From assembly GCA_009693505.1 (NCBI GenBank), contig SHXD01000027.1, positions 1-37,155 on the forward strand: a stretch of DNA of 37,155 nt, read 5' to 3'. The notes under the pieces were generated by a model, which worked only from the letters and a program-made list of their open reading frames with translations, was not told where the DNA came from and ran no database searches. Position 1 is the stretch's first letter. Each line of letters starts with the position of its first letter. The position numbers were made by a program, and so were the translations under genes. Positions 20,982-29,721 of this stretch are shown here, in pieces. This DNA is from Limnohabitans sp. GTDB taxonomy: Bacteria > Pseudomonadota > Gammaproteobacteria > Burkholderiales > Burkholderiaceae_C.

Positions 20982-21983
20982 ATGACCAAAGAATTGAGTG
21001 CCACTGGCCCTGTTGTGCGCGAGGCGCAATCGCAAGAAAACTACGACCCCACGGCCAAGCAAAAAGCCGCCGCCAAGTTGTCACGCATTCCCATCAAGGT
21101 CATACCCGGAGAGGTGCTGAAAAAGCCCGACTGGATTCGCGTCAAAGCCGGCTCACCCACCACCCGTTTCTACGAAATCAAGGACATCCTTCGCAAAAAT
21201 AAATTGGTTACTGTTTGCGAAGAAGCCAGCTGCCCCAACATTGGCGAATGTTTTGGCAAAGGCACGGCCACCTTCATGATCATGGGTGACAAGTGCACCC
21301 GGCGTTGCCCATTTTGTGACGTCGGTCATGGCCGCCCCGATCCATTGGATGTCAATGAGCCCAGCAGTTTGGCGCGCACCATTGCCGACTTGAAATTGAG
21401 CTATGTGGTGATCACAAGCGTCGACCGCGACGATTTGCGCGATGGGGGCGCTGGCCATTTCGTTGACTGCATTCGCGAAACGCGTGCGCTTTCACCAAAA
21501 ACTCAAATTGAAGTTTTGGTGCCCGACTTTCGCGGACGCGATGATCGCGCGTTGGAAATTTTGAAGGCTGCGCCGCCCGATGTGATGAACCACAATTTAG
21601 AAACCGTGCCACGCTTGTACAAAGAAGTGCGGCCCGGTTCCGACTACCAATTTTCTTTGCAGTTGCTGAAGAAATTCAAAGCATTGTTTCCGCATGTTCC
21701 AACCAAAAGTGGCTTGATGGTGGGCCTTGGTGAAACAGACGAGGAAATTTTGCAAGTCATGCAGGAAATGCGCGATCACAACATCGAAATGCTCACCTTG
21801 GGACAGTACCTCGCGCCGTCCACCAGCCACCTGACCGTGAAGCGCTATGTTCATCCCGACACCTTCAAAATGTTTGAAGAGAAGGCCTACGAGATGGGTT
21901 TCAAACATGCCGCAGTGGGTGCCATGGTGCGTTCTAGTTATCACGCCGACCAACAAGCACACGGAGCAAGTTTGGCACGCTGA
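20982..21983 (+). CDS. lipA: Lipoyl synthase (radical SAM)
   Basis: 333 residues. LipA inserts two sulfur atoms into protein-bound octanoate. Both iron-sulfur cluster motifs are complete. Cys79, Cys84 and Cys90 ligate the auxiliary cluster, which is consumed as the sulfur source. Cys105, Cys109 and Cys112 (C-T-R-R-C-P-F-C) bind the radical-SAM cluster. The R-S-S-Y-H-A motif near the C-terminus is also present. The stop shares its last base with the ATG of the next gene (TGATG). Confidence 0.98.
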   Translation: MTKELSATGPVVREAQSQENYDPTAKQKAAAKLSRIPIKVIPGEVLKKPDWIRVKAGSPTTRFYEIKDILRKNKLVTVCEEASCPNIGECFGKGTATFMIMGDKCTRRCPFCDVGHGRPDPLDVNEPSSLARTIADLKLSYVVITSVDRDDLRDGGAGHFVDCIRETRALSPKTQIEVLVPDFRGRDDRALEILKAAPPDVMNHNLETVPRLYKEVRPGSDYQFSLQLLKKFKALFPHVPTKSGLMVGLGETDEEILQVMQEMRDHNIEMLTLGQYLAPSTSHLTVKRYVHPDTFKMFEEKAYEMGFKHAAVGAMVRSSYHADQQAHGASLAR

Positions 21984-22879
21984 TGCAAGCTAGCCTTCGA
22001 GCCACTTGGCTGGCATTGGGTGCCATTGCGCTCTGGGCCACGTTGGCGCCGGTGGGCGTGCGTTTGTCGCACTTGCCGCCTTTTTTAACCGCTGGCTGCG
22101 CGCTTCTCATTGGCAGCTTGGTGGCTTTGCCATGGTCGGGTTTTCAATGGCGCTTGGCCATCGTGCCCGCTAAAACTTTGGCACTTGGCATTTATGGTTT
22201 GTTTGGCTATCACTTTCTTTTGTTCTTGGCATTTCGCTCAGCGCCCGCCGTTCAAGCCAACTTGGTGAACTATTTGTGGCCCTTGTTGATCGTGGTCTTG
22301 GCGCCTTTGTTTCACAAAAATAGCCGCCTCCATCTTCGGCAAGTGCTGGCGGCACTGGCCGGTTTGACGGGCGCCGTTTTGGTCATGACGAATGGCCAAG
22401 CCATTGCAACCGATTTTAATTTTGGCTACTTAGCTGCATTGGCTTCTGCCTTTATTTGGGCCACCTACTCGCTCATGACGCAGCGCGTTGCCGCCTTTCA
22501 CACGGCAGCCATTGGCTTCTTTGGTTTTGTCTCGGGCATCTTGGCTTTGTTATGCCACTTTTTGCTTGAAACACCTGTGGCGCTTAGCTTGAACGATGCT
22601 GGCTTGCTGACATGGATGGGGCTTGGCCCCTTGGGTCTGGCTTTTTATTTATGGGACGCCGCATTGAAGAACGGCAATGCCCAACAGATCGGCTTGCTGA
22701 GTTTTTTAACGCCACTTTGCTCTACCTTGTTGCTCTTGATTGACAGGCAAGAAGCACTCACCAGTTTGGTGGCGTGGGCCGGCGTTTTAATTGTAGGGGG
22801 TGCTTGGTTGGGGCGACCTCAGAATACAAATGAAGCCGCCAACGACCCTCAGTTTGAAATCAAGTCAACCCACAATTAG
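21983..22879 (+). CDS. EamA/DMT-superfamily transporter (YddG-like)
   Basis: 298 residues with about ten membrane helices and two EamA repeats. The N-terminus W-L-A-L-G-A-I-A-L-W-A-T-L-A-P and the segment V-Q-A-N-L-V-N-Y-L-W-P-L-L-I-V resemble YddG-type aromatic amino acid exporters. The substrate is inferred only weakly. The one-base overlap with lipA implies co-translation, but no functional link to lipoate is known. The gene converges on ptsI with 12 bases between them. Confidence 0.85.
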   Translation: MQASLRATWLALGAIALWATLAPVGVRLSHLPPFLTAGCALLIGSLVALPWSGFQWRLAIVPAKTLALGIYGLFGYHFLLFLAFRSAPAVQANLVNYLWPLLIVVLAPLFHKNSRLHLRQVLAALAGLTGAVLVMTNGQAIATDFNFGYLAALASAFIWATYSLMTQRVAAFHTAAIGFFGFVSGILALLCHFLLETPVALSLNDAGLLTWMGLGPLGLAFYLWDAALKNGNAQQIGLLSFLTPLCSTLLLLIDRQEALTSLVAWAGVLIVGGAWLGRPQNTNEAANDPQFEIKSTHN

Positions 22880-22891
22880 GGGGCCATCGAG

Positions 22892-24643
22892 CTAGTTGTT
22901 CATCAAGCTGGATGGGTCATCAGACTCAAGCACTTGTTGCGCAAAGGCTTTGAGCTTTTCAGCGTCGGATCGCAAAATTTGCTGTTTAACTTGAAGCACC
23001 TGTGAGGGGTGCATGGAAAAACTTTTTAGGCCCAAACCCAACAACAAACGGGTCATGCTGACATCACCCGCCATCTCGCCACACACCGATACGCTCTTGC
23101 CTTGCGCTGCACCCTCGGCAATGGTGTCTGCTACCAGTCGAAGCACCGCAGGGTGCAAGGGGTCGTACAAATGAGCCACGCTTTCATCAGCTCGGTCAAT
23201 GGCCAGCGTGTACTGAATGAGGTCGTTGGTGCCAATCGACAAATAGTCAAAGTGCTTCAAGAACAATTTAAGCGACAAGGCTGCAGCCGGTATTTCAATC
23301 ATGGCGCCAAGTTGAACTGGGCCATAGGCCACGCCGCGTGCATCCAAATCGTGTTGCGCCTGCTTGACCAAGGCTACGGTCTGATGAATTTCGCTGGCAT
23401 GCGCCAGCATGGGTACCAGCAAATTCACTTTGCCCAAAGCAGCGGCTCTCAGAATAGCCCGCAGTTGGGTTAAGAACATTTCAGGATCGGCCAAGCTCCA
23501 GCGAATGGCGCGCAAGCCAAGTGCGGGATTTAAATGGGCTGCATCGTGCCGTGCTTCATCTAAAGGTTTGTCTGCCCCCACATCGACTGTGCGAATGGTG
23601 ACGGGCAAACCCTTCATGCCTTCGACGGCACGTCGGTATTGCTCGAACTGTTCTTCTTCATCTGGCAAATGACCTTGCCGGCCCATGAACAAAAATTCAC
23701 TGCGGAAAAGTCCAACCCCGACAGCGCCCACCAACAAAGCGGCGCTGGCATCTTCAGGCATTTCGATGTTCGCCAGCAATTCAATTTTTTGACCATCCAA
23801 GGTGATCGACGGTGTGTGGCGAAGTCGTGTCAGGCGCTCGCGCTCTAAATCGCCTTGTCGCTGCTTGAAGCCATACTCGGCCAAGATGATGGAGGAAGGG
23901 TCGACAATGACCACGCCCGCATCACCATCAATGATGATCCAGTCGTCTTGTCGAATGAGTTGGCTGGCGCTGCGCGCACCCACAACGGCAGGAATGTCTA
24001 AGCTTCTGGCCACAATGGCGGTATGAGAAGTTTTGCCGCCAACGTCCGTGACAAAACCGGTGAAGACACTTTGCTTGAATTGCAGCATGTCGGCAGGCGA
24101 CAAATCATGCGCTACCAACACCAATGGCACGTCCAAGGTGTCGCCCAATTGCAGCTCTTGTTGGGGCCTTGCATGCGGCTTGGTACGCACAACATGCGCG
24201 TTGCCGCCTTTTAAAAAATGCAACACACGTTCTGTCACTTGCTCGAGGTCTGACTTGCGCTCGCGCAAATAGGCATCTTCCATTTCGTCAAACTGGCGGC
24301 CAATCACTTCCATTTGACTGCTGAGCGCCCACTCGGCGTTGTAAAGCCGCGTTTCTATCCAATGCTTCACACTCAATGACAAGGTTTCGTCTTCTAGCAG
24401 CATCAAGTGAACATCTAGCAAGGCGCCCAACTCGGGTGGCGCATCGGAGGTCAGATCATTTTGTAGTCTGGTTAACTCTTCGACAACGGCATTGCGGGCT
24501 TTTCGCAAGCGATCAATTTCAGCGCCAACTTGATCCGGTTGAATAAAATAGTGCGCAACATCCACGCGGCTCGATGCCACTAGCACCGCTCGCCCAATGG
24601 CGATGCCTCTTGCAACCGCTAGGCCGTGAATACTAAAAGTCAT
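22892..24643 (-). CDS. ptsI: Phosphoenolpyruvate-protein phosphotransferase (PTS enzyme I)
   Basis: 583 residues. Enzyme I takes phosphate from PEP on a histidine and hands it to HPr. His207 in V-G-G-K-T-S-H-T-A-I-V-A-R is the active site. The C-terminal PEP-binding barrel has the I-G-T-N-D-L-I-Q-Y-T-L-A-x-D-R block and a catalytic Cys in S-V-C-G-E-M-A-G-D. The start overlaps the ptsH stop by four bases. No EIIB or EIIC permease is visible near it, so the chain probably serves regulation. Confidence 0.97.
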   Translation of the reverse strand: MTFSIHGLAVARGIAIGRAVLVASSRVDVAHYFIQPDQVGAEIDRLRKARNAVVEELTRLQNDLTSDAPPELGALLDVHLMLLEDETLSLSVKHWIETRLYNAEWALSSQMEVIGRQFDEMEDAYLRERKSDLEQVTERVLHFLKGGNAHVVRTKPHARPQQELQLGDTLDVPLVLVAHDLSPADMLQFKQSVFTGFVTDVGGKTSHTAIVARSLDIPAVVGARSASQLIRQDDWIIIDGDAGVVIVDPSSIILAEYGFKQRQGDLERERLTRLRHTPSITLDGQKIELLANIEMPEDASAALLVGAVGVGLFRSEFLFMGRQGHLPDEEEQFEQYRRAVEGMKGLPVTIRTVDVGADKPLDEARHDAAHLNPALGLRAIRWSLADPEMFLTQLRAILRAAALGKVNLLVPMLAHASEIHQTVALVKQAQHDLDARGVAYGPVQLGAMIEIPAAALSLKLFLKHFDYLSIGTNDLIQYTLAIDRADESVAHLYDPLHPAVLRLVADTIAEGAAQGKSVSVCGEMAGDVSMTRLLLGLGLKSFSMHPSQVLQVKQQILRSDAEKLKAFAQQVLESDDPSSLMNN

Positions 24644-24909
24644 TCACCCTCACCAAATTTATCCGCGATCAATACCAGCAAGGCATCCAAGGCTTCTTGG
24701 GCTTCATCACCCTCGGTGTCAATTGTGACTTCACTGCCAATGCCAGCCGCCAACATCATCACACCCATGATGCTTTTGGCATTGACTCTGCGTTCGCCTT
24801 TGGTCATCCAAATTTCACATGGAAAACCACCCGCCAACTTGGTCAATTTGGCGGAGGCACGTGCGTGTAAACCGAGTTTATTGCTGATGGTCGTGGTAGC
24901 TTGAAGCAT
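24640..24909 (-). CDS. ptsH: Phosphocarrier protein HPr
   Basis: 89 residues from the ATG at 24909. His15 (L-G-L-H-A-R-A) is the phosphate carrier. Ser46 (N-A-K-S-I-M-G-V) is the site that HPr kinase phosphorylates in many betaproteobacteria. A longer in-frame extension to 24999 is unlikely: with the ATG at 24909 both residues fall exactly at their classic positions. The start lies 32 bases inside the 3' end of the EIIA gene, and the ribosome binding site is weak, so translation is probably coupled. Confidence 0.95.
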   Translation of the reverse strand: MLQATTTISNKLGLHARASAKLTKLAGGFPCEIWMTKGERRVNAKSIMGVMMLAAGIGSEVTIDTEGDEAQEALDALLVLIADKFGEGE

Positions 24910-25321
24910 TTCGAGGTTCTGTTTGATTTTGCGGAGCATTACAGCCGACGGGCATGATGCCTTGTGAACCGCCCGCTTGCGCACGTGCGGCCAACGCATC
25001 TAAAGTTTCATGGCGATAACAAACGCTTCGAAGCAACATGGGCAAGTTCACACCTGCGAGCAATCGGGTGTCAATGCCATCGTTGAGTTTTTGCGCCACA
25101 TTGGAGGGTGTGGCACCAAACACGTCGCTCAAAAGCAGTACTTCTGTGGTGTTCAGTTGGGCCATAGCGGCTTTGGCCAGCACCAGGCTTTCTTCAGGAC
25201 TGGCATTGGGCGCAATGTCCAATGCCTGAATACCTGAAGCGCATTCGGGAAAAACGTGCAACGCACAATCGCGCAAGGCCGAAGCCAGCGGTGCGTGTGC
25301 AATGATGAGAATTCCAATCAT
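24878..25321 (-). CDS. PTS EIIA component, mannose family
   Basis: 147 residues. The N-terminus M-I-G-I-L-I-I-A-H-A-P-L-A-S-A-L fits EIIA of the mannose/fructose family, with His9 as phosphorylation site. L-L-L-S-D-V-F-G-A-T-P-S-N and G-V-N-L-P-M-L-L-R are family motifs. A C-terminal tail of about 20 residues (N-Q-T-E-P-R-N-A-S-S-Y-H-D-H-Q-Q) is encoded across the start of ptsH. No EIIB, EIIC or EIID partner is nearby. The start overlaps the MFS transporter stop by four bases. Confidence 0.92.
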   Translation of the reverse strand: MIGILIIAHAPLASALRDCALHVFPECASGIQALDIAPNASPEESLVLAKAAMAQLNTTEVLLLSDVFGATPSNVAQKLNDGIDTRLLAGVNLPMLLRSVCYRHETLDALAARAQAGGSQGIMPVGCNAPQNQTEPRNASSYHDHQQ

Positions 25322-26577
25322 GCTGAATTATCGCGGTTTGCCAATTGAAAATAAACATAGGACGCCACAGCGCACAGGCCAAATACTGAAAAAGCAGCTT
25401 GAAAGGCCAAAACCGGCGGCCATCCAAACGACTTGAACAGGTCAATGCCCAATCCGATGCCCCACTGAACCACAAATACACCGCCGAATACAACGAGGTT
25501 GTAGGCAGAGAGTGCGCGGCCTGCCAAATGGGATGGAAAGGCCATGCCCACAGAAGGTTGTGCCAAAGAAACAAAGGTGCTGCTGATACAAAACAAACTT
25601 AAAGCGAATGATGTGTTGTCACCCAGTTGTGGCCCCGACACAATGATCCAAGCCAGCACCCCGAAGCTAATGGGCTGACCCCATGCAATGATTTGATTGG
25701 GCAAAAAGCCACGCTTCGTCAAACGCGGTGTGACCAAACCCCAGGCCCAGAAAGTCACCAGCATGGCGAGATTAATGGCAAACAAACCTGTTGCAGCATC
25801 CAGTGGCGAGTAGCCTCCCACCACGGTCATCCAAGGTGCTACCCAAAGTGTTTGAAGGGCTAACAAGCCGCCGTAGCAAAAAAATCCAATGGGGGCCATT
25901 CGCCAAAAATAGGCGCTGCGCCAAATGGGGCCGTAGCCCTCTTCAGTTTCAATGGCTTTCAGTTGCGGGTCTTGTTGGTCTGTTTCTGGCTTTGCCCATA
26001 CGGGCACCAGAACATAGATCATGACCATCGACAAAACGACCAAAACCGCCAAGCCTGCAAAAATGGCGCGCCAACCCATGATCGGCATCAACCATTGGAC
26101 CGGTAAGGTAGATGAAACCATGCCCAAAGACCCTGTCATCAGCATCCAAGAGTTGGCCCGCAACTGTGCGCCTGGCGCCATCCATCGTCTGTAGCCCGTT
26201 AAGGGGGCCATTAAACAAGCGCTCACCCCCACACCACACAAAACACGGGCCAGCCAAAGGCCCATGAAACTTTGGGCCAATGCAAAAGCGATGCAACCCA
26301 ATACGGCCACGACCAAGAATGCCAACAAGACTTTTTTAGGGCCATGCTTGTCAAGCCATTTGCCCAATGGCAGTTGCGTGGCTGAAAATCCGAGAAAGTA
26401 GCCCCCTGCGAGCAGACCCAAATCTTGCGCTGAAAGCGCCAACTCCTGAGTCAAAGTGGGTGACAAGGTCGCCGTGATCGCGCGTACCAAGGCGGATAAA
26501 AAATAAGCAGACGCAAAGGCCAGAAAGACCCCCACCATTTGTCGGCGCGCCAAAAAGGGGCTGGTCGTTGGGTTCAT
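25318..26577 (-). CDS. Major facilitator superfamily transporter
   Basis: 419 residues with 12 predicted membrane helices. The loop between helices 2 and 3 has the MFS motif form L-G-K-W-L-D-K-H-G-P-K-K-V. The substrate cannot be read from the sequence. Four-base overlaps on both sides place it in one unit with the lipoprotein gene upstream and the PTS EIIA gene downstream. Confidence 0.9.
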   Translation of the reverse strand: MNPTTSPFLARRQMVGVFLAFASAYFLSALVRAITATLSPTLTQELALSAQDLGLLAGGYFLGFSATQLPLGKWLDKHGPKKVLLAFLVVAVLGCIAFALAQSFMGLWLARVLCGVGVSACLMAPLTGYRRWMAPGAQLRANSWMLMTGSLGMVSSTLPVQWLMPIMGWRAIFAGLAVLVVLSMVMIYVLVPVWAKPETDQQDPQLKAIETEEGYGPIWRSAYFWRMAPIGFFCYGGLLALQTLWVAPWMTVVGGYSPLDAATGLFAINLAMLVTFWAWGLVTPRLTKRGFLPNQIIAWGQPISFGVLAWIIVSGPQLGDNTSFALSLFCISSTFVSLAQPSVGMAFPSHLAGRALSAYNLVVFGGVFVVQWGIGLGIDLFKSFGWPPVLAFQAAFSVFGLCAVASYVYFQLANRDNSA

Positions 26578-27146
26578 GGCAACTTCATACTTTCAATCAA
26601 TTCATCTGCGCCTAGGTCTTGCTTGGGGTCGTGCTTTAGATCTTGCTTGAGGCCTTGGTTTTGGTAAACCACCGCGTGCACCACACGAACAGAATCGCCC
26701 TCTAAATGCGCAAACCATACCGCATGGGCACGGACGGGTTCACCCTTGGCCGTTGTGCCGCTGGCCTTTAAACGGAGCGCACCAGGCAAAGCGGTCATTC
26801 GGCCAGGCATCCACGTTGCATCTTCAATTTGAGTAGCGCGCATGTTTTGCAGGGTTGCTTGGCGCCAACCTTTCAAAAGTTCTGTGCGATCGGCATTGGC
26901 GCTTAGCTTGGCGGACATGACCGCCCAGACAGCATCGCCAGCCTCGCACCCCACCACCGACAACTCTAAGGTTTGGCCGGCCATGGTGACCGGTTTGGTC
27001 GTTTTATCAGGCTTGCAGGGCAACTCAAAGCTGAGCGTGGTTTCTGGCATTTGAACATTTCGCCAATTCAAACTGGGCTGGCATGCGCTGAGTCCCAGGA
27101 CTGAGAAAAAAACCGCTGCTGCATTCTTCAAAAAATTTTTGCGCAT
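26574..27146 (-). CDS. Putative lipoprotein of unknown function
   Basis: 190 residues. A basic start (M-R-K-N-F-L-K-N) and hydrophobic stretch end in the lipobox L-S-A-C, with Cys22 the probable lipidated residue. The mature part is unrecognised. Near its C-terminus K-Q-D-L-K-H-D-P-K-Q-D-L is an internal repeat. No ribosome binding site is seen, but GATAAT (27158-27153) lies six bases ahead of the ATG, so the mRNA could start at or next to the start codon; there is no clear -35 box. It is first in a run with the MFS gene and the PTS genes. Confidence 0.72.
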   Translation of the reverse strand: MRKNFLKNAAAVFFSVLGLSACQPSLNWRNVQMPETTLSFELPCKPDKTTKPVTMAGQTLELSVVGCEAGDAVWAVMSAKLSANADRTELLKGWRQATLQNMRATQIEDATWMPGRMTALPGALRLKASGTTAKGEPVRAHAVWFAHLEGDSVRVVHAVVYQNQGLKQDLKHDPKQDLGADELIESMKLP

Positions 27147-27197
27147 TGCCAGATTATCAACGCCAGCATATGACTTTTTTTTCGCGACAATGAGGGT

Positions 27198-28442
27198 ATG
27201 AACTCATTAGACGGCATTCGTATCCTCGACCTCTCCCGTGTCCTCGCGGGCCCTTGGTGCACCCAAACTTTGGCCGACCTTGGGGCCGATGTGATCAAAA
27301 TTGAGCGGCCCGGCGCCGGTGACGACACCCGCAGCTGGGGCCCCCCTTTCCTGAAAGATGCTGCTGGCAATGACACGCCTGAAGCCGCATATTATTTAGG
27401 TACCAATAGAAATAAGCGCTCACTTACGTGTGATATTTCCAAGTCTAATGGCCAAGCTTTGATCCTTGAATTGGTAGCGCACTGCGATGTCTTCATTGAA
27501 AACTTCAAGGTCGGTGACATGGCCCGTTATGGCCTGGACTACCTCAGTTTGAAGGCCATCAACCCTCGACTTGTCTATTGCAGCGTCACAGGCTTTGGGC
27601 AGACAGGCCCCTACAGCGATCGGGCTGGCTATGACTATGCTGTGCAAGGCATTGGTGGCCTGATGAGTGTCACAGGCGAGCGCGATGACCTTGGCGGCGG
27701 CCCGCAAAAAGTGGGCGTGGCAGTGGCCGATTTGTTCACGGGCATGTATGCCACCGTTGGCATTTTGGCAGCCTTGCGGCATGCCGATCAAACAGGTGAG
27801 GGCCAACATATCGACATGGCTTTGTTGGACACTCAAGTGGCCATGCTTGCCAATTTGGGAGCCAACTATTTGGTCAGCGGCAAGACACCTGGACGTGCTG
27901 GCAATGCCCACCAAAACATCGTTCCTTATCAAGTGTTTGAAGTGAAGCCCGCATTGAATGCCGAGCCTGCTGCGCGCGATCATCTGATTTTGGCTGTCGG
28001 CAATGATGGGCAGTTTGCCAAGTTTTGTGATGTGGCCGGTCACCCCGAATTGGCCAGTGATCCACGCTTTAGCAAGAACACAGAGCGCGTGAAAAACAGA
28101 AAAGTACTGGTGCCACTGCTCGAGCAAATCATGCTGACACGCACCAAAGCGCAATGGCTGCCTGCCCTTGAATCGGCCAAAGTTCCCTGCGGCGCCATCA
28201 ACAATCTGTCAGAGGTGTTCGAAGATCCCCAAGTGGCAGCGCGCAACATGATTGACACTTGGCAGCACCCCCATCAAAAAGATTTACGCTTGGTGGCCAG
28301 TCCTTTGAAGCTCAGCCTCACACCTGTCCGGCAAGACCATCCGCCGCCTCAATTGGGTCAACACACCGCACAACTGCTGAAGGAAGTGCTGGGTTACAGC
28401 GATGCACAGATTGAACAACTTCAAAGCAAAGGCGTGATCTGA
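27198..28442 (+). CDS. CaiB/BaiF family (class III) CoA-transferase
   Basis: 414 residues, usual for this family, whose members move CoA between carboxylic acids through a mixed anhydride on an aspartate. The N-terminus G-I-R-I-L-D-L-S-R-V-L-A-G-P-W is diagnostic. Asp178 in V-A-V-A-D-L-F-T-G-M matches the catalytic Asp. The acid substrate is not known. GAGG ahead of the ATG supports the start. The stop shares one base with the start of the following hydrolase gene. Confidence 0.93.
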   Translation: MNSLDGIRILDLSRVLAGPWCTQTLADLGADVIKIERPGAGDDTRSWGPPFLKDAAGNDTPEAAYYLGTNRNKRSLTCDISKSNGQALILELVAHCDVFIENFKVGDMARYGLDYLSLKAINPRLVYCSVTGFGQTGPYSDRAGYDYAVQGIGGLMSVTGERDDLGGGPQKVGVAVADLFTGMYATVGILAALRHADQTGEGQHIDMALLDTQVAMLANLGANYLVSGKTPGRAGNAHQNIVPYQVFEVKPALNAEPAARDHLILAVGNDGQFAKFCDVAGHPELASDPRFSKNTERVKNRKVLVPLLEQIMLTRTKAQWLPALESAKVPCGAINNLSEVFEDPQVAARNMIDTWQHPHQKDLRLVASPLKLSLTPVRQDHPPPQLGQHTAQLLKEVLGYSDAQIEQLQSKGVI

Positions 28443-29176
28443 TGGCGCAATACTTATTGGTTCACGGCGCTTGGCATGGTGCTTGGTGCTGGCAACATGT
28501 CACTGAAGGCCTTATTCGTGCAGGCCACAGCGCGCACGCCTTGACGCTCACGGGCTTAGGCGAGCGATCTCACTTGCTGCACCGAGGCATTGATTTAGAA
28601 ACCCATGTGCAAGATGTGTTGCAAGCGCTCGATGCACAAGAGATGCAAGATGCCATTTTGGTTGTGCACTCTTATGCTGGCATGCTGGGTACAGCGGTCG
28701 CCGACAGGCGTGCCAATAGATTGAAGCATTTGGTCTACCTCGACGCAGTAGTTCCCAAACCAGGCGAGAGTTGGAGCAGCACGCATGCCAGTGCCACGCA
28801 AAAGTCGCGCATCGATGCTGCTGCCGAAAGCATCAACAACAGTTTTCCACCACCCGACCCTTCTGTGTTTGGTCTGGCTGGCGAAGATTACGATTGGGTT
28901 CAAAGGCGACAAACGCCGCACCCCGGCGGGACCTACCAGCATGTTTTGAACTTTGATACGGCTCGCGTTGCAAGTGTTCCTCGCACCTTCATTAATTGCA
29001 CTGTGCCACCACTGGCAACCATTGATGCCGTGCGTCGACGTGTGATTGATCCGCAGTTTTGGGATGGCCTTTGGATTCAAAACGCCAGCGTGATTGAAAT
29101 GAAAACGGGGCACGACCCGATGATCAGTGCCCCAAAGGAGTTGACAGCGTTGCTGTTGGCATGCGCTGATCAATAA
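28442..29176 (+). CDS. Alpha/beta hydrolase (EstC/methyl-esterase-like)
   Basis: 244 residues. The N-terminus Y-L-L-V-H-G-A-W-H-G-A-W-C-W is that of the EstC and plant methyl-esterase group. The likely nucleophile is Ser77 in V-V-H-S-Y-A-G, where the usual Gly two residues ahead of the Ser is Val75 and the residue two after it is Ala79. His224 in K-T-G-H-D-P is the probable base. Substrate unknown; given the coupled CoA-transferase it may act on an ester or thioester. It starts on the last base of the CoA-transferase stop and converges on the cytochrome c' gene three bases on. Confidence 0.85.
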   Translation: MAQYLLVHGAWHGAWCWQHVTEGLIRAGHSAHALTLTGLGERSHLLHRGIDLETHVQDVLQALDAQEMQDAILVVHSYAGMLGTAVADRRANRLKHLVYLDAVVPKPGESWSSTHASATQKSRIDAAAESINNSFPPPDPSVFGLAGEDYDWVQRRQTPHPGGTYQHVLNFDTARVASVPRTFINCTVPPLATIDAVRRRVIDPQFWDGLWIQNASVIEMKTGHDPMISAPKELTALLLACADQ

Positions 29177-29179
29177 ACA

Positions 29180-29632
29180 TCATTCTTTGCGGAAATTGTC
29201 ATGGCAGTTTTTGCAAGTGGCGCCTGCGGGACCAAAGGCTGTTTTCAAAGCATCCAAATTGCCTAGTTTGGCTGCGGCAGAAACTTTAACCAGTTCGGCT
29301 TGCATTTTGTCAGCGGCATCTTTGAACTTGGCGGCGTCCTTCCAAATTTCTGGCTTGGCCCGGGTTTCACCTTTGTCTGAACCCTCGGGGAAAGCGGTCC
29401 AATGCAGCTTTGACATGGCCGCAGCAATGTCAGCATTTTCTGCTGCGGCCTTTGCGTCATAGGGCACTCTGCCAGCGGCCATGGCGCCGACTCGACCAAA
29501 GTGAGCGCCCATCAAAGTGAAGCTGGCTTTGCGATATTTGATGGCATCTTCTGGTTTTGCAAATTGCGCTGCCGCTGGGAGTGCCAGCAAAACAGACAAC
29601 AAACCTGAAACGAAAGCGAAATGTTTTTTCAT
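29180..29632 (-). CDS. Cytochrome c' family protein
   Basis: 150 residues. A signal peptide (cleaved near residue 22, A-L-P-A-A-A) precedes a four-helix-bundle domain. The heme motif C-K-N-C-H lies at the C-terminal end (Cys140, Cys143, His144), the layout of cytochromes c' and c556. The protein should be periplasmic. Roles in the family range from nitric oxide binding to electron transfer. It is divergent from the cytochrome b561-like gene, with 89 bases between the starts. Confidence 0.93.
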   Translation of the reverse strand: MKKHFAFVSGLLSVLLALPAAAQFAKPEDAIKYRKASFTLMGAHFGRVGAMAAGRVPYDAKAAAENADIAAAMSKLHWTAFPEGSDKGETRAKPEIWKDAAKFKDAADKMQAELVKVSAAAKLGNLDALKTAFGPAGATCKNCHDNFRKE

Positions 29633-29721
29633 GCATATTCCTAATGACGTTGAACTACTTTATAGTTTCTCATGATTTTAAAAACCCTGCAGAATGCGCC
29701 TTTCGCATCGAAAGTCATGTC

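Noticed and set aside
27420..28154. 244-codon open frame opposite the CoA-transferase
   Set aside because: It is a His- and Cys-rich low-quality translation typical of antisense shadows; the plus-strand gene has clear family motifs.
28595..29173. 192-codon open frame opposite the alpha/beta hydrolase
   Set aside because: It is antisense to a recognised hydrolase and has no motif of its own.
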